Assembly (NCBI RefSeq): GCF_026626635.1 | Contig: NZ_JAPNKA010000001.1 | Location: forward strand, 6,448,001-6,512,000 | Source: Archangium lansingense | GTDB lineage: Bacteria > Myxococcota > Myxococcia > Myxococcales > Myxococcaceae | DNA: 64,000 nucleotides | Direction of reading: 5' to 3' | Shown here: in pieces, positions 41,246 through 49,060 of the stretch | Layout of the letters: every line of letters starts with the position of its first letter | Numbering within the stretch: position 1 is the stretch's first letter | Notes under the pieces: model-generated | Seen by the model: the letters and a program-made list of their open reading frames with translations, nothing else | Databases searched by the model: none | What the model was told of the DNA's origin: nothing | Position numbers and translations under genes: made by a program

Positions 41246-41641
41246 CTATTCGGATTCCTCCCCTGATTCGTCTGCCTCCACCTCTTCCCCTTCAAGAGGT
41301 GCGCTCATGAATGTAAACCTCCCAGGCAATCGAATAACCATGAAACCCTTGCCAGCGATTCTGACGCGTTCAGCGTCCTCGGCTTTCCCGCTGGCAAGCC
41401 ATTTGTCTGCATCTTCTCGTGTTGCGAACTCATGAGAGACTTTGAGCTTGAATGATGGGTCGAAAAAATTCCTGTAGAACCTGCGGAAGTCATCCTCTTT
41501 CCTGGTGTGGCGGGGATAGATCAACGCAATCTGTGCAAGTTCGATTGCGTCCCTTTCCGGTGAGCCCTCCGGGTGCTTCTGGCTGATTGAGTTGAGAATC
41601 TTGAGGATTGCGTCTGTGTCGAAGTCTTCGATGTAGGGCAT
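41246..41641 (-). CDS. Low-GC orphan protein
   Basis: 131 residues from an ATG. Acidic, no signal or membrane helix: IEDFDTDAILKILNSISQKH, then YPRHTRKEDDFRRFYRNFF, KVSHEFATREDADKWLASGK and an acidic tail. No family recognised; the KWLASGKAEDAERVRIAGK part suggests a small alpha-beta fold. The GC content is clearly below the surroundings, as for transferred accessory genes. It lies downstream of the IS21-type element and may have been an immunity partner of a gene lost on insertion; that is inference. Confidence 0.55.
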   Translation of the reverse strand: MPYIEDFDTDAILKILNSISQKHPEGSPERDAIELAQIALIYPRHTRKEDDFRRFYRNFFDPSFKLKVSHEFATREDADKWLASGKAEDAERVRIAGKGFMVIRLPGRFTFMSAPLEGEEVEADESGEESE

Positions 41642-41760
41642 GATCGCGCCGAGTCTTTCGCGTTTTTGTTCCTGGAGGCAACGATGACGACTCCTCTGTC
41701 TGCCCGGCCACGCGCCAGCTCTACGGGGGAATGCCCAGCGTCAATTACTTTTTCCCCTTG

Positions 41761-41782
41761 GCGACAATTACACTTCCCCATC
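41761..41782 (+). repeat. IS21-type left terminal repeat
   Basis: 22-nt terminal motif GCGACAAYTACACYTCCCCA plus TC; differs at two positions from the right outer copy. Confidence 0.75.
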
Positions 41783-41876
41783 GGGTTGATGTTCTGACTG
41801 CGTTCACTTCATCGTCGCCATAGTCGTCGCTACGTCCGTCGGAGCCTCTGAGTCGGTCACCTCCTGTGCCGTGGTG

Positions 41877-42704
41877 TTACTCGTCCCCGGGCGCCCTACG
41901 CGGGGCCTTGTCGACCGTCTCCCGGCTCTTGGCCTTCTCGCTGCGGTAGCTGTCGCCGGTGAGCTCCAGAATCAGCGCGTGGTGCACCACCCGGTCAATC
42001 GCCGCCGCAGTCGTCATCGCGTCCTTGAAGATTCGGTCCCACTGCGAAAACACCAGGTTGCTCGTAATCAGGACACTCCTCCTCTCGTAGCGCTGGGCCA
42101 GGAAGGTAAACAGCACCTCCATCTCCTCCCGGTCCTGCTGGATGTAGCCGATGTCGTCGATGATGACCGCGTCGTAGCCGTCCAGCCGCCGCAGCTCCTT
42201 CTCCAGCAACAGGCTCTTCTTGGCCAGGAGCAGCCGCTGCACCAGCAGCACCGCCGGGATGAAGAGCACCTCGTAACCACGCTGCACCAGCTCGTGGCCT
42301 ATGGCGCTCACCACGTGCGTCTTGCCGCGGCCCGGCAGCCCGAAGGCCAGCACGTTCTCCGCGCGCTCGATGAAGCCACCCTCGCACAGGGCCGGTAGCT
42401 GGCGGCGCACCTTGGCCGGCAGCTTCTCCTGCTCGAGCGTGGCGAGCGTCTTGTCCGTGGACAGCCCCGAGGCCTTGAGCAGCCGCTCTATCCGTCGGCC
42501 CCGGCGCTCGCTCAGCTCCAGTTCCACCAGCTGGCGCAGGTAGTGCGGGCATGTCCAGCCCTCCTGTCCGGCGCGCCTGGCCAGCTCCTCGTGGTGGGCT
42601 GCGAATGCCGGCAGCTTCAGCGCTCGCAGCAGCATGGCCAGCGTCTGCTGCTGCTCGCCCTCGGCGCTCGCCGCTGCTCGCAGGGAAGTGGAGGTGGTGC
42701 TCAT
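41877..42704 (-). CDS. istB: IS21 transposition ATPase IstB
   Basis: 275 residues. DnaA/AAA+-like ATPase with Walker A GLPGRGKT (122-129), Walker B VIIDDIGY and sensor-1 LITSNLVFSQW. IstB helps the transposase select target DNA. ATGA overlap with istA stop. It appears intact. Confidence 0.92.
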   Translation of the reverse strand: MSTTSTSLRAAASAEGEQQQTLAMLLRALKLPAFAAHHEELARRAGQEGWTCPHYLRQLVELELSERRGRRIERLLKASGLSTDKTLATLEQEKLPAKVRRQLPALCEGGFIERAENVLAFGLPGRGKTHVVSAIGHELVQRGYEVLFIPAVLLVQRLLLAKKSLLLEKELRRLDGYDAVIIDDIGYIQQDREEMEVLFTFLAQRYERRSVLITSNLVFSQWDRIFKDAMTTAAAIDRVVHHALILELTGDSYRSEKAKSRETVDKAPRRAPGDE

Positions 42705-44191
42705 GAGGCCACCTCCCGCTGCTCCACCAGCAGCGCGTCATAGCTGCTCAGGTCCACCTCGGGCTGTGCCAGCTGGGGCACCTCAGGCCTGGCTGGCGCC
42801 ACCAGCGCCTTCACCTGCTCGGCACCGCGCAGTCCGCCCTCGGCCAGCAGTCGCGCCAGCACCTGCTCCACCTGGGACTCCAGCGTGGAGGCCGCCAGGT
42901 GAAGAATCCGCAGGTACTCCACATCCGCGGCTCTCCTCCCCTCGTGCACCCGCTGCAACTCGTCGTACGCCTGGCGGAATACCAGCGAGGGGAAGAGGTC
43001 CTCCCGGTAGCGATACTGCGCGAAGGCCCCTGGCTTCTGCACCAATGACCAGATGATGTGCCGGTAGTTGATTCGGTGCCCGTTGCGACCCACCAGCCTG
43101 TCCACCACCAGCTGCGGCTTTCCCGCGTGCAGCACCTCCAGCCTGTCGTCATACACACGCACCCGCACGCGCTGGCCCACCAGCCGCGAGGGCACCGAGT
43201 ACGTGTTGTGCTGCACCCGGATGGTGCTCCACGCCGTGACGACTACCTCCTGCTCGCTGTACTCCACCAGCCGCTGCACCGACAGCGGCCTCATCGCCGC
43301 GAGTTCCTCCTCCACCTTCCCTCCGCGCAGCCGGTTGGCCTTCTCCAGCACTCCCTGCACCCAGCTCTCGTACGCCGCGGCGCTCTCGAAGTCCCGGCTG
43401 CCGCGCATCAGCAGGTGCTGCAACAGCCGGCGTTTGAGCGCGCCGTTGAGCGCCTCCACGTCCCCGTTCTGCTCTTTCTTTCCCACCTCAATGGTGCGCG
43501 GCTCCATGCCCAGGTGCTTCATGAGCGCGAGGTACTCGGCGTTGAAGCCCCGCTTGCCGTTGCGCAGGTCATGCGTGGCGCTGGTGGAGTTGTCCGTCTG
43601 GTGGTAGCGCGGCACCTTCCCCAACCGAAAAACAGCCGCCTGCACTCCTCGCTTGATGGCCGCCATGGACTCCGAGTGGCACACCGTCGCCCATTCCCAG
43701 TTGGAGTAGGGCAGCACCGGGTGGCACAGCAGGTGCGCGAAGGGCTCGCCTCCCACCGTCACCTCCAGCTCATTGGCCCACGTGAAGTCCGTCTGCATCG
43801 CTTCCCCGGGCCGATGCTCCTGGGCGAAGAACACCTGCTTCTCCGGCCCCTGCTGCGCTCTCCACTGGCGCACTTTCCGCTGCAACGTGCGCAGCTGCCC
43901 CGGCTTGTAGCGGCCCGGCTCGCGAGCACACAGCTCCTCGAAGAGCGTCTTGGCCTCCAGCTCCGGCGCCTCCTTCAGCCGCTCGGCCAGGCTGTCCCAC
44001 TGCTCCTCGAAGGGGTCCTCCCGTGTCCTCCAGGTGCGCTCCTGCTCGAGCTCCGAGGGGAACTTCCCCTCCTTCATGTACTTGCGTGCCGTCTTGCGGT
44101 CCATCCCCGCCCGGGCCGACGCCAGCCCCAGGCGACCGTGCTTCGCCATCTCTTCCATCAGCTTCCTCACCTGGGCATCCGTCGTCCTCAC
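42701..44191 (-). CDS. istA: IS21 transposase IstA
   Basis: 496 residues. N-terminal helix-turn-helix (about 8-40, SARAGMDRKTARKYM), rve-type catalytic core with Asp135 (MQTDFTW), Asp200 (YHQTDNST) and probable Glu246 (GDVEALNG), then a Mu-C-like domain. All catalytic residues are present, so the element may still be mobile. Confidence 0.92.
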   Translation of the reverse strand: MRTTDAQVRKLMEEMAKHGRLGLASARAGMDRKTARKYMKEGKFPSELEQERTWRTREDPFEEQWDSLAERLKEAPELEAKTLFEELCAREPGRYKPGQLRTLQRKVRQWRAQQGPEKQVFFAQEHRPGEAMQTDFTWANELEVTVGGEPFAHLLCHPVLPYSNWEWATVCHSESMAAIKRGVQAAVFRLGKVPRYHQTDNSTSATHDLRNGKRGFNAEYLALMKHLGMEPRTIEVGKKEQNGDVEALNGALKRRLLQHLLMRGSRDFESAAAYESWVQGVLEKANRLRGGKVEEELAAMRPLSVQRLVEYSEQEVVVTAWSTIRVQHNTYSVPSRLVGQRVRVRVYDDRLEVLHAGKPQLVVDRLVGRNGHRINYRHIIWSLVQKPGAFAQYRYREDLFPSLVFRQAYDELQRVHEGRRAADVEYLRILHLAASTLESQVEQVLARLLAEGGLRGAEQVKALVAPARPEVPQLAQPEVDLSSYDALLVEQREVAS

Positions 44192-44248
44192 CCGCCCATC
44201 CGAACCTCCGGAGTCACCGGGTTTCTACCGACGGCTGCCGTCACTCAG

Positions 44249-44293
44249 GATGGGGAGGTGTAGTTGTCGTTGATGGGGAGGTGTAGTTGTCGC
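44249..44293 (+). repeat. IS21-type right terminal repeats (two copies)
   Basis: GATGGGGAGGTGTAGTTGTC occurs twice in a row (44249 and 44272), the inverse of the left end motif. Tandem terminal repeats bind transposase in this family. Confidence 0.8.
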
Positions 44294-44321
44294 TGAGCAG
44301 GGGAAGAAGGAAGCCGTCTAT

Positions 44322-44963
44322 TCAGCCTCTGGCCGTGAGCAGCAACAATCCTTCGCGCCGCGCTTGGGCAGTCCGGAGGGCGCGGGGAATGAAGGAGAAC
44401 AGATCCTCGGGGCGGACGCGCTCATTATTCCCACGATTCAGCCAGCACCTGGCCCGCGCGAGCATCTCCGGTGAGGGTCGTTCGAGCACAGCATCCAGGG
44501 CGGGTAGAAGCTGGCCAACATCGCTCGGGGCCACGAAGAGGGCGCCGAAATGGCCGGGCAGGCGTGCTGCTTGCTCCGCCCCCAATCCGAAGTGCAAGGC
44601 AGCTGCGGCGGGGATGCGGTCGGTCATGACAAGGCCGGCATTCGCCGCAGTGAACTCAATGCCCCAGGCGTTCGCCTCCGCGCCCGTTCTGATGAATCCC
44701 TGCCCGAATGCACTCAGCGCCTCCGGGCGGAAGAGTTCCTCGAAGTCCACGGCTCCCTCGGAGTCCGTCCACGTGTCAGGACGTGCAGGCTCGGGCACGA
44801 GCTCCGGCGACAAGGAGCTGGAGGCCTCGCGCCAGCGATCGAGCACTCGGCGGGCGCTCTGGGACACGGGTGAGGCGGTGACAGCCTCGGCGAAGTGTGC
44901 GGCGATGCTGGGGGCCTGCTCGGGGAGGATTGTCAGAGACAGCCAGAAGAAGGTCACGCCCAT
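44322..44963 (-). CDS. Orphan protein of unknown function
   Basis: 213 residues from an ATG. Soluble; no signal peptide (the early MGVTFFWLSLTILPE is a strand-helix start). Helical with PGHFGALFVAPSDVGQLLPA and EMLARARCWLNRGNNERVR. I recognise no family. The stop is 28 bp from the IS21 right end, so the IS separates it from the low-GC orphan at 41246 that runs the same way; both may once have been one operon. Confidence 0.6.
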   Translation of the reverse strand: MGVTFFWLSLTILPEQAPSIAAHFAEAVTASPVSQSARRVLDRWREASSSLSPELVPEPARPDTWTDSEGAVDFEELFRPEALSAFGQGFIRTGAEANAWGIEFTAANAGLVMTDRIPAAAALHFGLGAEQAARLPGHFGALFVAPSDVGQLLPALDAVLERPSPEMLARARCWLNRGNNERVRPEDLFSFIPRALRTAQARREGLLLLTARG

Positions 44964-45055
44964 GGCGCAAGAGCATAGACCTCCCTCACGCGGGCCTGCG
45001 AGCGACTGTTACCGAACGTTCTGGATGAGGCAGCGGACGTATCTGGGAACGAGGC

Positions 45056-45949
45056 CTACGGAAACCTCAACTCTGGGATGGTGATGACACGTGATTTCTC
45101 ATCCCAGAGCTTCAGCTTGAAGTGACCTTGGGCCTGCATCCTGCTCGCATCGACTTCGAGAATGACAGGGCCTTGGTTGTTGGGCGCAATGGCAGCATCC
45201 TGCCGAAGGCGTACCCCCGGCACCTCATTGTCGTTGGCATCCAGGAGTGACGCCCGGAGCGTCATCCAGGGCTCCGGGCTGGAGTTCTTCAGCCACACCT
45301 CCGCCGCGACAGTCTCATCCGTGCGGTAGGTGACGCCCCTTATGAAGGACACGGGTTCATCTGGCGGCGCAGGCATGTCCGGTTTGAACTCCAGGGTCTG
45401 GACGCCATTGTGTCCCACGATGCCATCGGCGATGAGGCTACTCAGTCCTCGAGTCTGATCGAGCCGGGCGCGCAGTTGCTGATTCTCTTGGAGAAGTTGC
45501 TGGTTCCTCGCGCGCTCTTCCTCCACCTCCTGCTGGTAGGACTCCCGGGGGCGTCTGTCGTGGTACACGTTGACTTGCCGGGTGGCTTGTCCAGGGTGGG
45601 CCACGAGGGTGAAGGTGACGAGCTCCTGAGCTGCCCCAGTTCCAAGACGGGCCGTCAGCCGGAAGTGATCTCCGCGCATCATGTCCTCTGGAGGCACGAA
45701 GCTGATGCCACGCCGGCCGCGTAGCACCTCCACAAAGCGCACCTCGTCCTGCAACTCCAGACTCACGGGGATGGTATCGAAGAGGATGCCCGTCATCATT
45801 CCCGGGCTGACACAGATCTCCCAGGTCTCCGCAGTGGGAGCTGACGCCAGCTCGATGCGCTGCGAGTCCCCGCATACGGCTGTCGGTGTCTCGATAGGGG
45901 CGCCTTGAAGAATGATCAGAACGAGTAGGGAGGGAGGGGAGGGGAGCAC
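45056..45949 (-). CDS. DUF2381 family protein (myxobacterial kinase partner)
   Basis: 297 residues from a GTG, with a hydrophobic N-terminus (LLVLIILQGAPIE) resembling a signal peptide. A beta-rich N-terminal half (WEICVSPGMMTGILFDTI then PVSLELQDEVRFVEVLRGRRG), a short coiled coil (about 135-165) and a C-terminal domain EVWLKNSSPEPWMTLRASLL. This matches the DUF2381 paralogue family (about 300 residues), known from myxobacteria and often next to Ser/Thr kinases. It follows the kinase gene by 24 bp in the same direction. Function unknown. Confidence 0.78.
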   Translation of the reverse strand: MLPSPPSLLVLIILQGAPIETPTAVCGDSQRIELASAPTAETWEICVSPGMMTGILFDTIPVSLELQDEVRFVEVLRGRRGISFVPPEDMMRGDHFRLTARLGTGAAQELVTFTLVAHPGQATRQVNVYHDRRPRESYQQEVEEERARNQQLLQENQQLRARLDQTRGLSSLIADGIVGHNGVQTLEFKPDMPAPPDEPVSFIRGVTYRTDETVAAEVWLKNSSPEPWMTLRASLLDANDNEVPGVRLRQDAAIAPNNQGPVILEVDASRMQAQGHFKLKLWDEKSRVITIPELRFP

Positions 45950-45973
45950 GGGGGGCGGGGTCTCCAGTGTGGC

Positions 45974-47683
45974 CTATTCGAAGCGCTCCACCGCTTCGAC
46001 GCTCATGAGGTTGGGGACGAGGGTCTTCTTGGGGGTACTGCCGGGCGCCATCGCGATGCCGAGCCCCCGGCTCGTGGTGAGCTGCATGCAAACCGGCACG
46101 ATCTCCCCATTGGCCAGTCGAGCTTGCGTGAAGCGGCCATAGACATGGTTCTTCGCGAAGTAGAACCTGCCGAGCAGCTGGGCGTCGGCCGGGAGCCCCT
46201 TCAATGAGCTGAAGAGCAGGACCATGGTGTCTCCCTCCGAGACGACTGCGTCGGGATGACGCTCGGGGCTGTAGGCCGGAAGGAAGACGCCACGATAATT
46301 TCCATGCTTGAGACCAAGCTTCTTGTGGGATGCGAGTGCCTCGGGCGGGCAGTCTTCAGGCGGGGGGCGGTGCTGTGGGGCGCTCACGCAGCCGGCTCCC
46401 ACGCAGGTGGCGCTGCCCAAGAGGGTGGTCGCGGCCAGGGAACGGAGCTTCTGGGAGTTCATTGTCTTGGGTTCCTCGCTGGACGTCGCGCTGGCGACGG
46501 GCGCGGGGGTGGGTGACTTCTGAAGTCCCGCGCCGTTGCCAACTTCTCCCGTCACCTGGGGCGGAGCCAATTCCTGGCGAGTAACTGCCTTTTGCGGTGG
46601 GGCCGGGGGAGGAGACTCGCGACGTTGGATGAAAGGCGTCACCACTCCTCCCACAATGGCGGTCGCGAGAATGAGCCCGGTGCGAGGCCATTTCCGCCGT
46701 TTGGGAGCCAGGTTCTCGGGTGGTACCGCCGGAGCGGGGGGCGGGGCAGGGGCAGGGTTCTCCTCGCGCCTGGCTTCTGGGAACAGCCGTACGCGCCAGG
46801 ATTTGTCTGCCTGGGCCCATTCCGTCGATAGGGCCTCCGCGAGCTCCCTGGCATCCGCGTACCGGTCCTCGGGGTTCTTCTCCAGCATCTGCATGCACAG
46901 CTCGCTCAAGGCCGGGGGCACGCGCGGATTGAGCTCATGAGGCGCCGGTGGTGTCTTCTCGAGGATGGCGCGCACCATTCCAGGCTCGTTCCGGTCCCCG
47001 AACGGAAGCGTGCGCGTCAGCAGGATGTAGGCGACGACGCCCAGCGCCCACAGGTCCTCTGCCGGCCCGATCTGGTAGGGCTCGCCTTCCCATTCCCGGG
47101 CTTGGCGCAGCGTCTCGGGGCTGCGGTACTCCGGGGTGCCTGGCGGCAGCCACTGTGTCAATCGTGGCGCCCCCTCGAGGCCCGCCGCGCCGAAGTCCAC
47201 CAACACCGGCAGCCCGTCCGAATCCCGCATGAGGATGTTGGCCTCCTTCAGATCCCGGTGCACCACGCCCGCGGCATGCACGTCCGCCAGGGTGAGCGCC
47301 ACCGGCAGCATCACCCTGCCCACCAACTCGAGCGCGGTCGGATTCACCTGCTGCATCCACACGTCCAGCGGGAGCCCTTCGACGAGCTCCAGGGCCAACA
47401 CGAGGAAGCGCGGTTGTTCGTCCGGCCAGAAGCCAAACCCGTGGAAGCCCACGACGTTCGGGTGCTGCATCCGGCGCAGCGCGTCCGCCTCGCGGTTGCC
47501 TCGAGGGGCCAGGGATACCAGCTTGATGGCGAAGGGGCGCCCGTCCCGCTTGGCCCGGTAGACGGTGCCGAAGCTGCCGGAGGCGAGCAGTCCCTCGATA
47601 GTAAAGCCCGCCACCACCGTACCCGGAGCCAACCTCAGCCCGGGAATGTCACCGTGGCCCCATCCGCCGCTACCGTCGAGCAT
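45974..47683 (-). CDS. Ser/Thr protein kinase fused to lipoprotein-like C-terminal domain
   Basis: 569 residues from an ATG. Kinase domain about 25-300: glycine loop ASGSFGTVY, Lys54, HRDLKEAN (Asp144), DFG (Asp163) and GTPEYRSPE, so probably active. A Pro-rich linker and a membrane helix (about 335-352) follow. From Met408 a second segment begins with a perfect lipoprotein-like signal (LLGSATCVGAGC) and a folded domain of about 135 residues (YRGVFLPAYSPERHPDAVVS, ARLANGEIVPVCMQL). Met408 (46462) has GAGGA ten bases upstream, so it may also start a separate lipoprotein. Followed by a DUF2381 gene. Confidence 0.85.
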   Translation of the reverse strand: MLDGSGGWGHGDIPGLRLAPGTVVAGFTIEGLLASGSFGTVYRAKRDGRPFAIKLVSLAPRGNREADALRRMQHPNVVGFHGFGFWPDEQPRFLVLALELVEGLPLDVWMQQVNPTALELVGRVMLPVALTLADVHAAGVVHRDLKEANILMRDSDGLPVLVDFGAAGLEGAPRLTQWLPPGTPEYRSPETLRQAREWEGEPYQIGPAEDLWALGVVAYILLTRTLPFGDRNEPGMVRAILEKTPPAPHELNPRVPPALSELCMQMLEKNPEDRYADARELAEALSTEWAQADKSWRVRLFPEARREENPAPAPPPAPAVPPENLAPKRRKWPRTGLILATAIVGGVVTPFIQRRESPPPAPPQKAVTRQELAPPQVTGEVGNGAGLQKSPTPAPVASATSSEEPKTMNSQKLRSLAATTLLGSATCVGAGCVSAPQHRPPPEDCPPEALASHKKLGLKHGNYRGVFLPAYSPERHPDAVVSEGDTMVLLFSSLKGLPADAQLLGRFYFAKNHVYGRFTQARLANGEIVPVCMQLTTSRGLGIAMAPGSTPKKTLVPNLMSVEAVERFE

Positions 47684-47788
47684 TCCGTAAGCCTCCGAAA
47701 AGCGGAAGAGGCTACCAGAGCGGTCGAGAACAGCCCCGGACGTGACGGGTTGGGCAGGTGGGCGAGGGCGGGAGGAAACCCAGAGGGT

Positions 47789-48025
47789 TCACTTCGACGA
47801 GTGGAAATCCTTCGCGTACTGCACCAGGGCCTCCTCGGCTTCAGTCCCTGTCCACCCGAGAGGGATCATGCGCTCCAGCTTCTTCCCGTTTACCGAGACG
47901 ATGAAGTAGCGATCGCAGCGGTCGCCCTCGCCATAGGAGATGCCCAGGCGCAATCCGAGCTGCCGCGCCCGGGTTTCGAGTCGGGCCGTGGTGGAGGTCG
48001 AGTAGAAGCGTGGGAGGATGAGCAC
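47789..48025 (-). CDS. Small orphan protein
   Basis: 78 residues from a GTG. Sequence features: FYSTSTTARLETRARQLGL, GISYGEGDRCDRYFIVSVNGK, and a short helical tail. No family recognised. It lies between the DUF5953-like gene and the kinase gene, all in the same direction. Low-confidence gene because it is short; the ATG/GTG choice is unclear. Confidence 0.45.
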   Translation of the reverse strand: MLILPRFYSTSTTARLETRARQLGLRLGISYGEGDRCDRYFIVSVNGKKLERMIPLGWTGTEAEEALVQYAKDFHSSK

Positions 48026-48116
48026 GCCCCGGCTTCAACCAGAACGCGTGGCTCCGTTGAAGGACCACCTGGGGCGTCACCCTTCGGGGTCACCCTTTAC
48101 GGTGGGGTGTCCACTA

Positions 48117-48133
48117 CACCTCTTCGAGAGGTG
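48117..48133 (-). terminator. Hairpin after the DUF5953-like gene
   Basis: CACCTCT-TCG-AGAGGTG is a perfect 7-bp stem seven bases beyond the stop codon of the gene at 48140-48892. Confidence 0.5.
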
Positions 48134-48139
48134 CCGGTC

Positions 48140-48892
48140 TCAAGGGGTTGCGCGCCCGCCGATCTCCGGGAAGCGATCGTAGGCCCGTTTGAGCGCGTCC
48201 AGGTGCGCGGGGTTGTCCAGGTCGAGCGGCGCATCGGTGAGCCTGACAACCCACCCGCCCGTCGCGGTACGCCGTGAGCGCGAGAGCAGGTCCGCGTCGC
48301 GGGCTGGGTCCGGAAAGCCGATGGCTCGTGCGGCGGCGGCCGACCAGTAGTTGAGCCACCCAAGGTAATAGGGAATCTCCGGCGCGCGGATGTGCTGGAA
48401 GAGTTTGAGTGCTGGCAGCCCCCGGGGTGGAGAAGGTGGCCCGGCCAACGTGGGCGCCGTCTGCTCGGCGATGTCCCCCGCTGCACCGAAGGGCGTCATA
48501 TGACCCCAGCGGGCGTGTGCGCCTTCCGCCACAACCTCCAATACACCCATCGCTGCCGCGACCACCGTGGCATTCACTGGCAGCCTCGCATGGACTTCAA
48601 ACTGCGGCTCGTCGCAGGGGCCTGCCGGGCTTTCCCACCCGGTAAGTGTCACGACGTGATTGTCGTCATCGTTACAGAGGAACGGAAACCCGCCGTCTGT
48701 CCTGTCTGACGCGACCCACTCATCGCGATCAGGCAATGCAATGAGATCTTCTTTTTCAGAAGTCGTCCACCCCAACCGCAAGCCGGGAACTGCGTGCTCC
48801 ATACCGTGAACGACCGCAAGAGGGCGCCCATCATGGCTCACGAGCGTCGGCGCATAGACGACGAGGTTGAAGCAGTCTTGGGTGGTCGACAT
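48140..48892 (-). CDS. Immunity-like protein (DUF5953-like)
   Basis: 250 residues from the ATG at 48892. The sequence FNLVVYAPTLVSHDGRPLAV, GLRLGWTTSEKEDLIALPDR, IPYYLGWLNYWSAAAARAIGF and GWVVRLTDAPLDLDNPAHLD resembles a myxobacterial family that I know as DUF5953; this assignment is from memory and should be checked. Such proteins follow polymorphic toxin genes. Here, just upstream on the same strand, there is only a 51-residue lipoprotein start, not a full toxin. No signal peptide; cytoplasmic. Confidence 0.6.
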   Translation of the reverse strand: MSTTQDCFNLVVYAPTLVSHDGRPLAVVHGMEHAVPGLRLGWTTSEKEDLIALPDRDEWVASDRTDGGFPFLCNDDDNHVVTLTGWESPAGPCDEPQFEVHARLPVNATVVAAAMGVLEVVAEGAHARWGHMTPFGAAGDIAEQTAPTLAGPPSPPRGLPALKLFQHIRAPEIPYYLGWLNYWSAAAARAIGFPDPARDADLLSRSRRTATGGWVVRLTDAPLDLDNPAHLDALKRAYDRFPEIGGRATP

Positions 48893-48893
48893 T

Positions 48894-49049
48894 TCAACAC
48901 CAAGCTCGCTGGAGATTGGCGAGCTTCGGGTCCCGGCTTGCAGAGAGCATGCTTTCGCTCTCTTCCATGTCCAGGTGGAACTGCCGCGGAGTGCTGCTAC
49001 ACCCAAGGAGCACCGCGAGCAGGACAGCCCATGTCCGACGCAAGAGCAT
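48894..49049 (-). pseudogene. Remnant of a lipoprotein toxin start (SitA-like)
   Basis: A 51-residue reading frame begins with an ATG and a perfect lipoprotein signal: WAVLLAVLLGCSSTPR, Cys17. After FHLDMEESES the remainder (MLSASRDPKLANLQRAWC) has no recognisable domain and stops one base before the immunity-like gene starts. The signal resembles that of myxobacterial SitA-type outer-membrane-exchanged lipoprotein toxins. Most of the toxin would have been deleted in frame, leaving the head next to an intact immunity-type gene. Alternatively it is a genuine tiny lipoprotein. Confidence 0.5.
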
Positions 49050-49060
49050 GAAGAGACTCA

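Larger units (their letters stand above)
41761..44293 (-). mobile_element. IS21-family insertion sequence
   Basis: Contains istA and istB in overlapping order. Left end: GCGACAATTACACTTCCCCA (41761 onward, 22 nt in all). Right end: two tandem copies of the inverse motif, at 44249-44270 and 44272-44293, spaced by 1 nt; the outer copy matches the left end with two differences. Multiple terminal repeats are typical of IS21. No matching target duplication was seen at the flanks (TTTTCCCC to the left, TGAGCAGG to the right), so the exact ends are uncertain by a few bases. Confidence 0.85.

Noticed and set aside
41642..41760. Peptide tail upstream of the low-GC orphan as a defined toxin
   Set aside because: The frame shows no recognisable toxin motif and runs into the next gene in another phase. 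It is kept only as a hint in the IS21 finding.
48055..48103. Short tandem GTCACCCTT repeats
   Set aside because: Only two short copies in a GC-rich gap; too little to call a binding site or repeat element.
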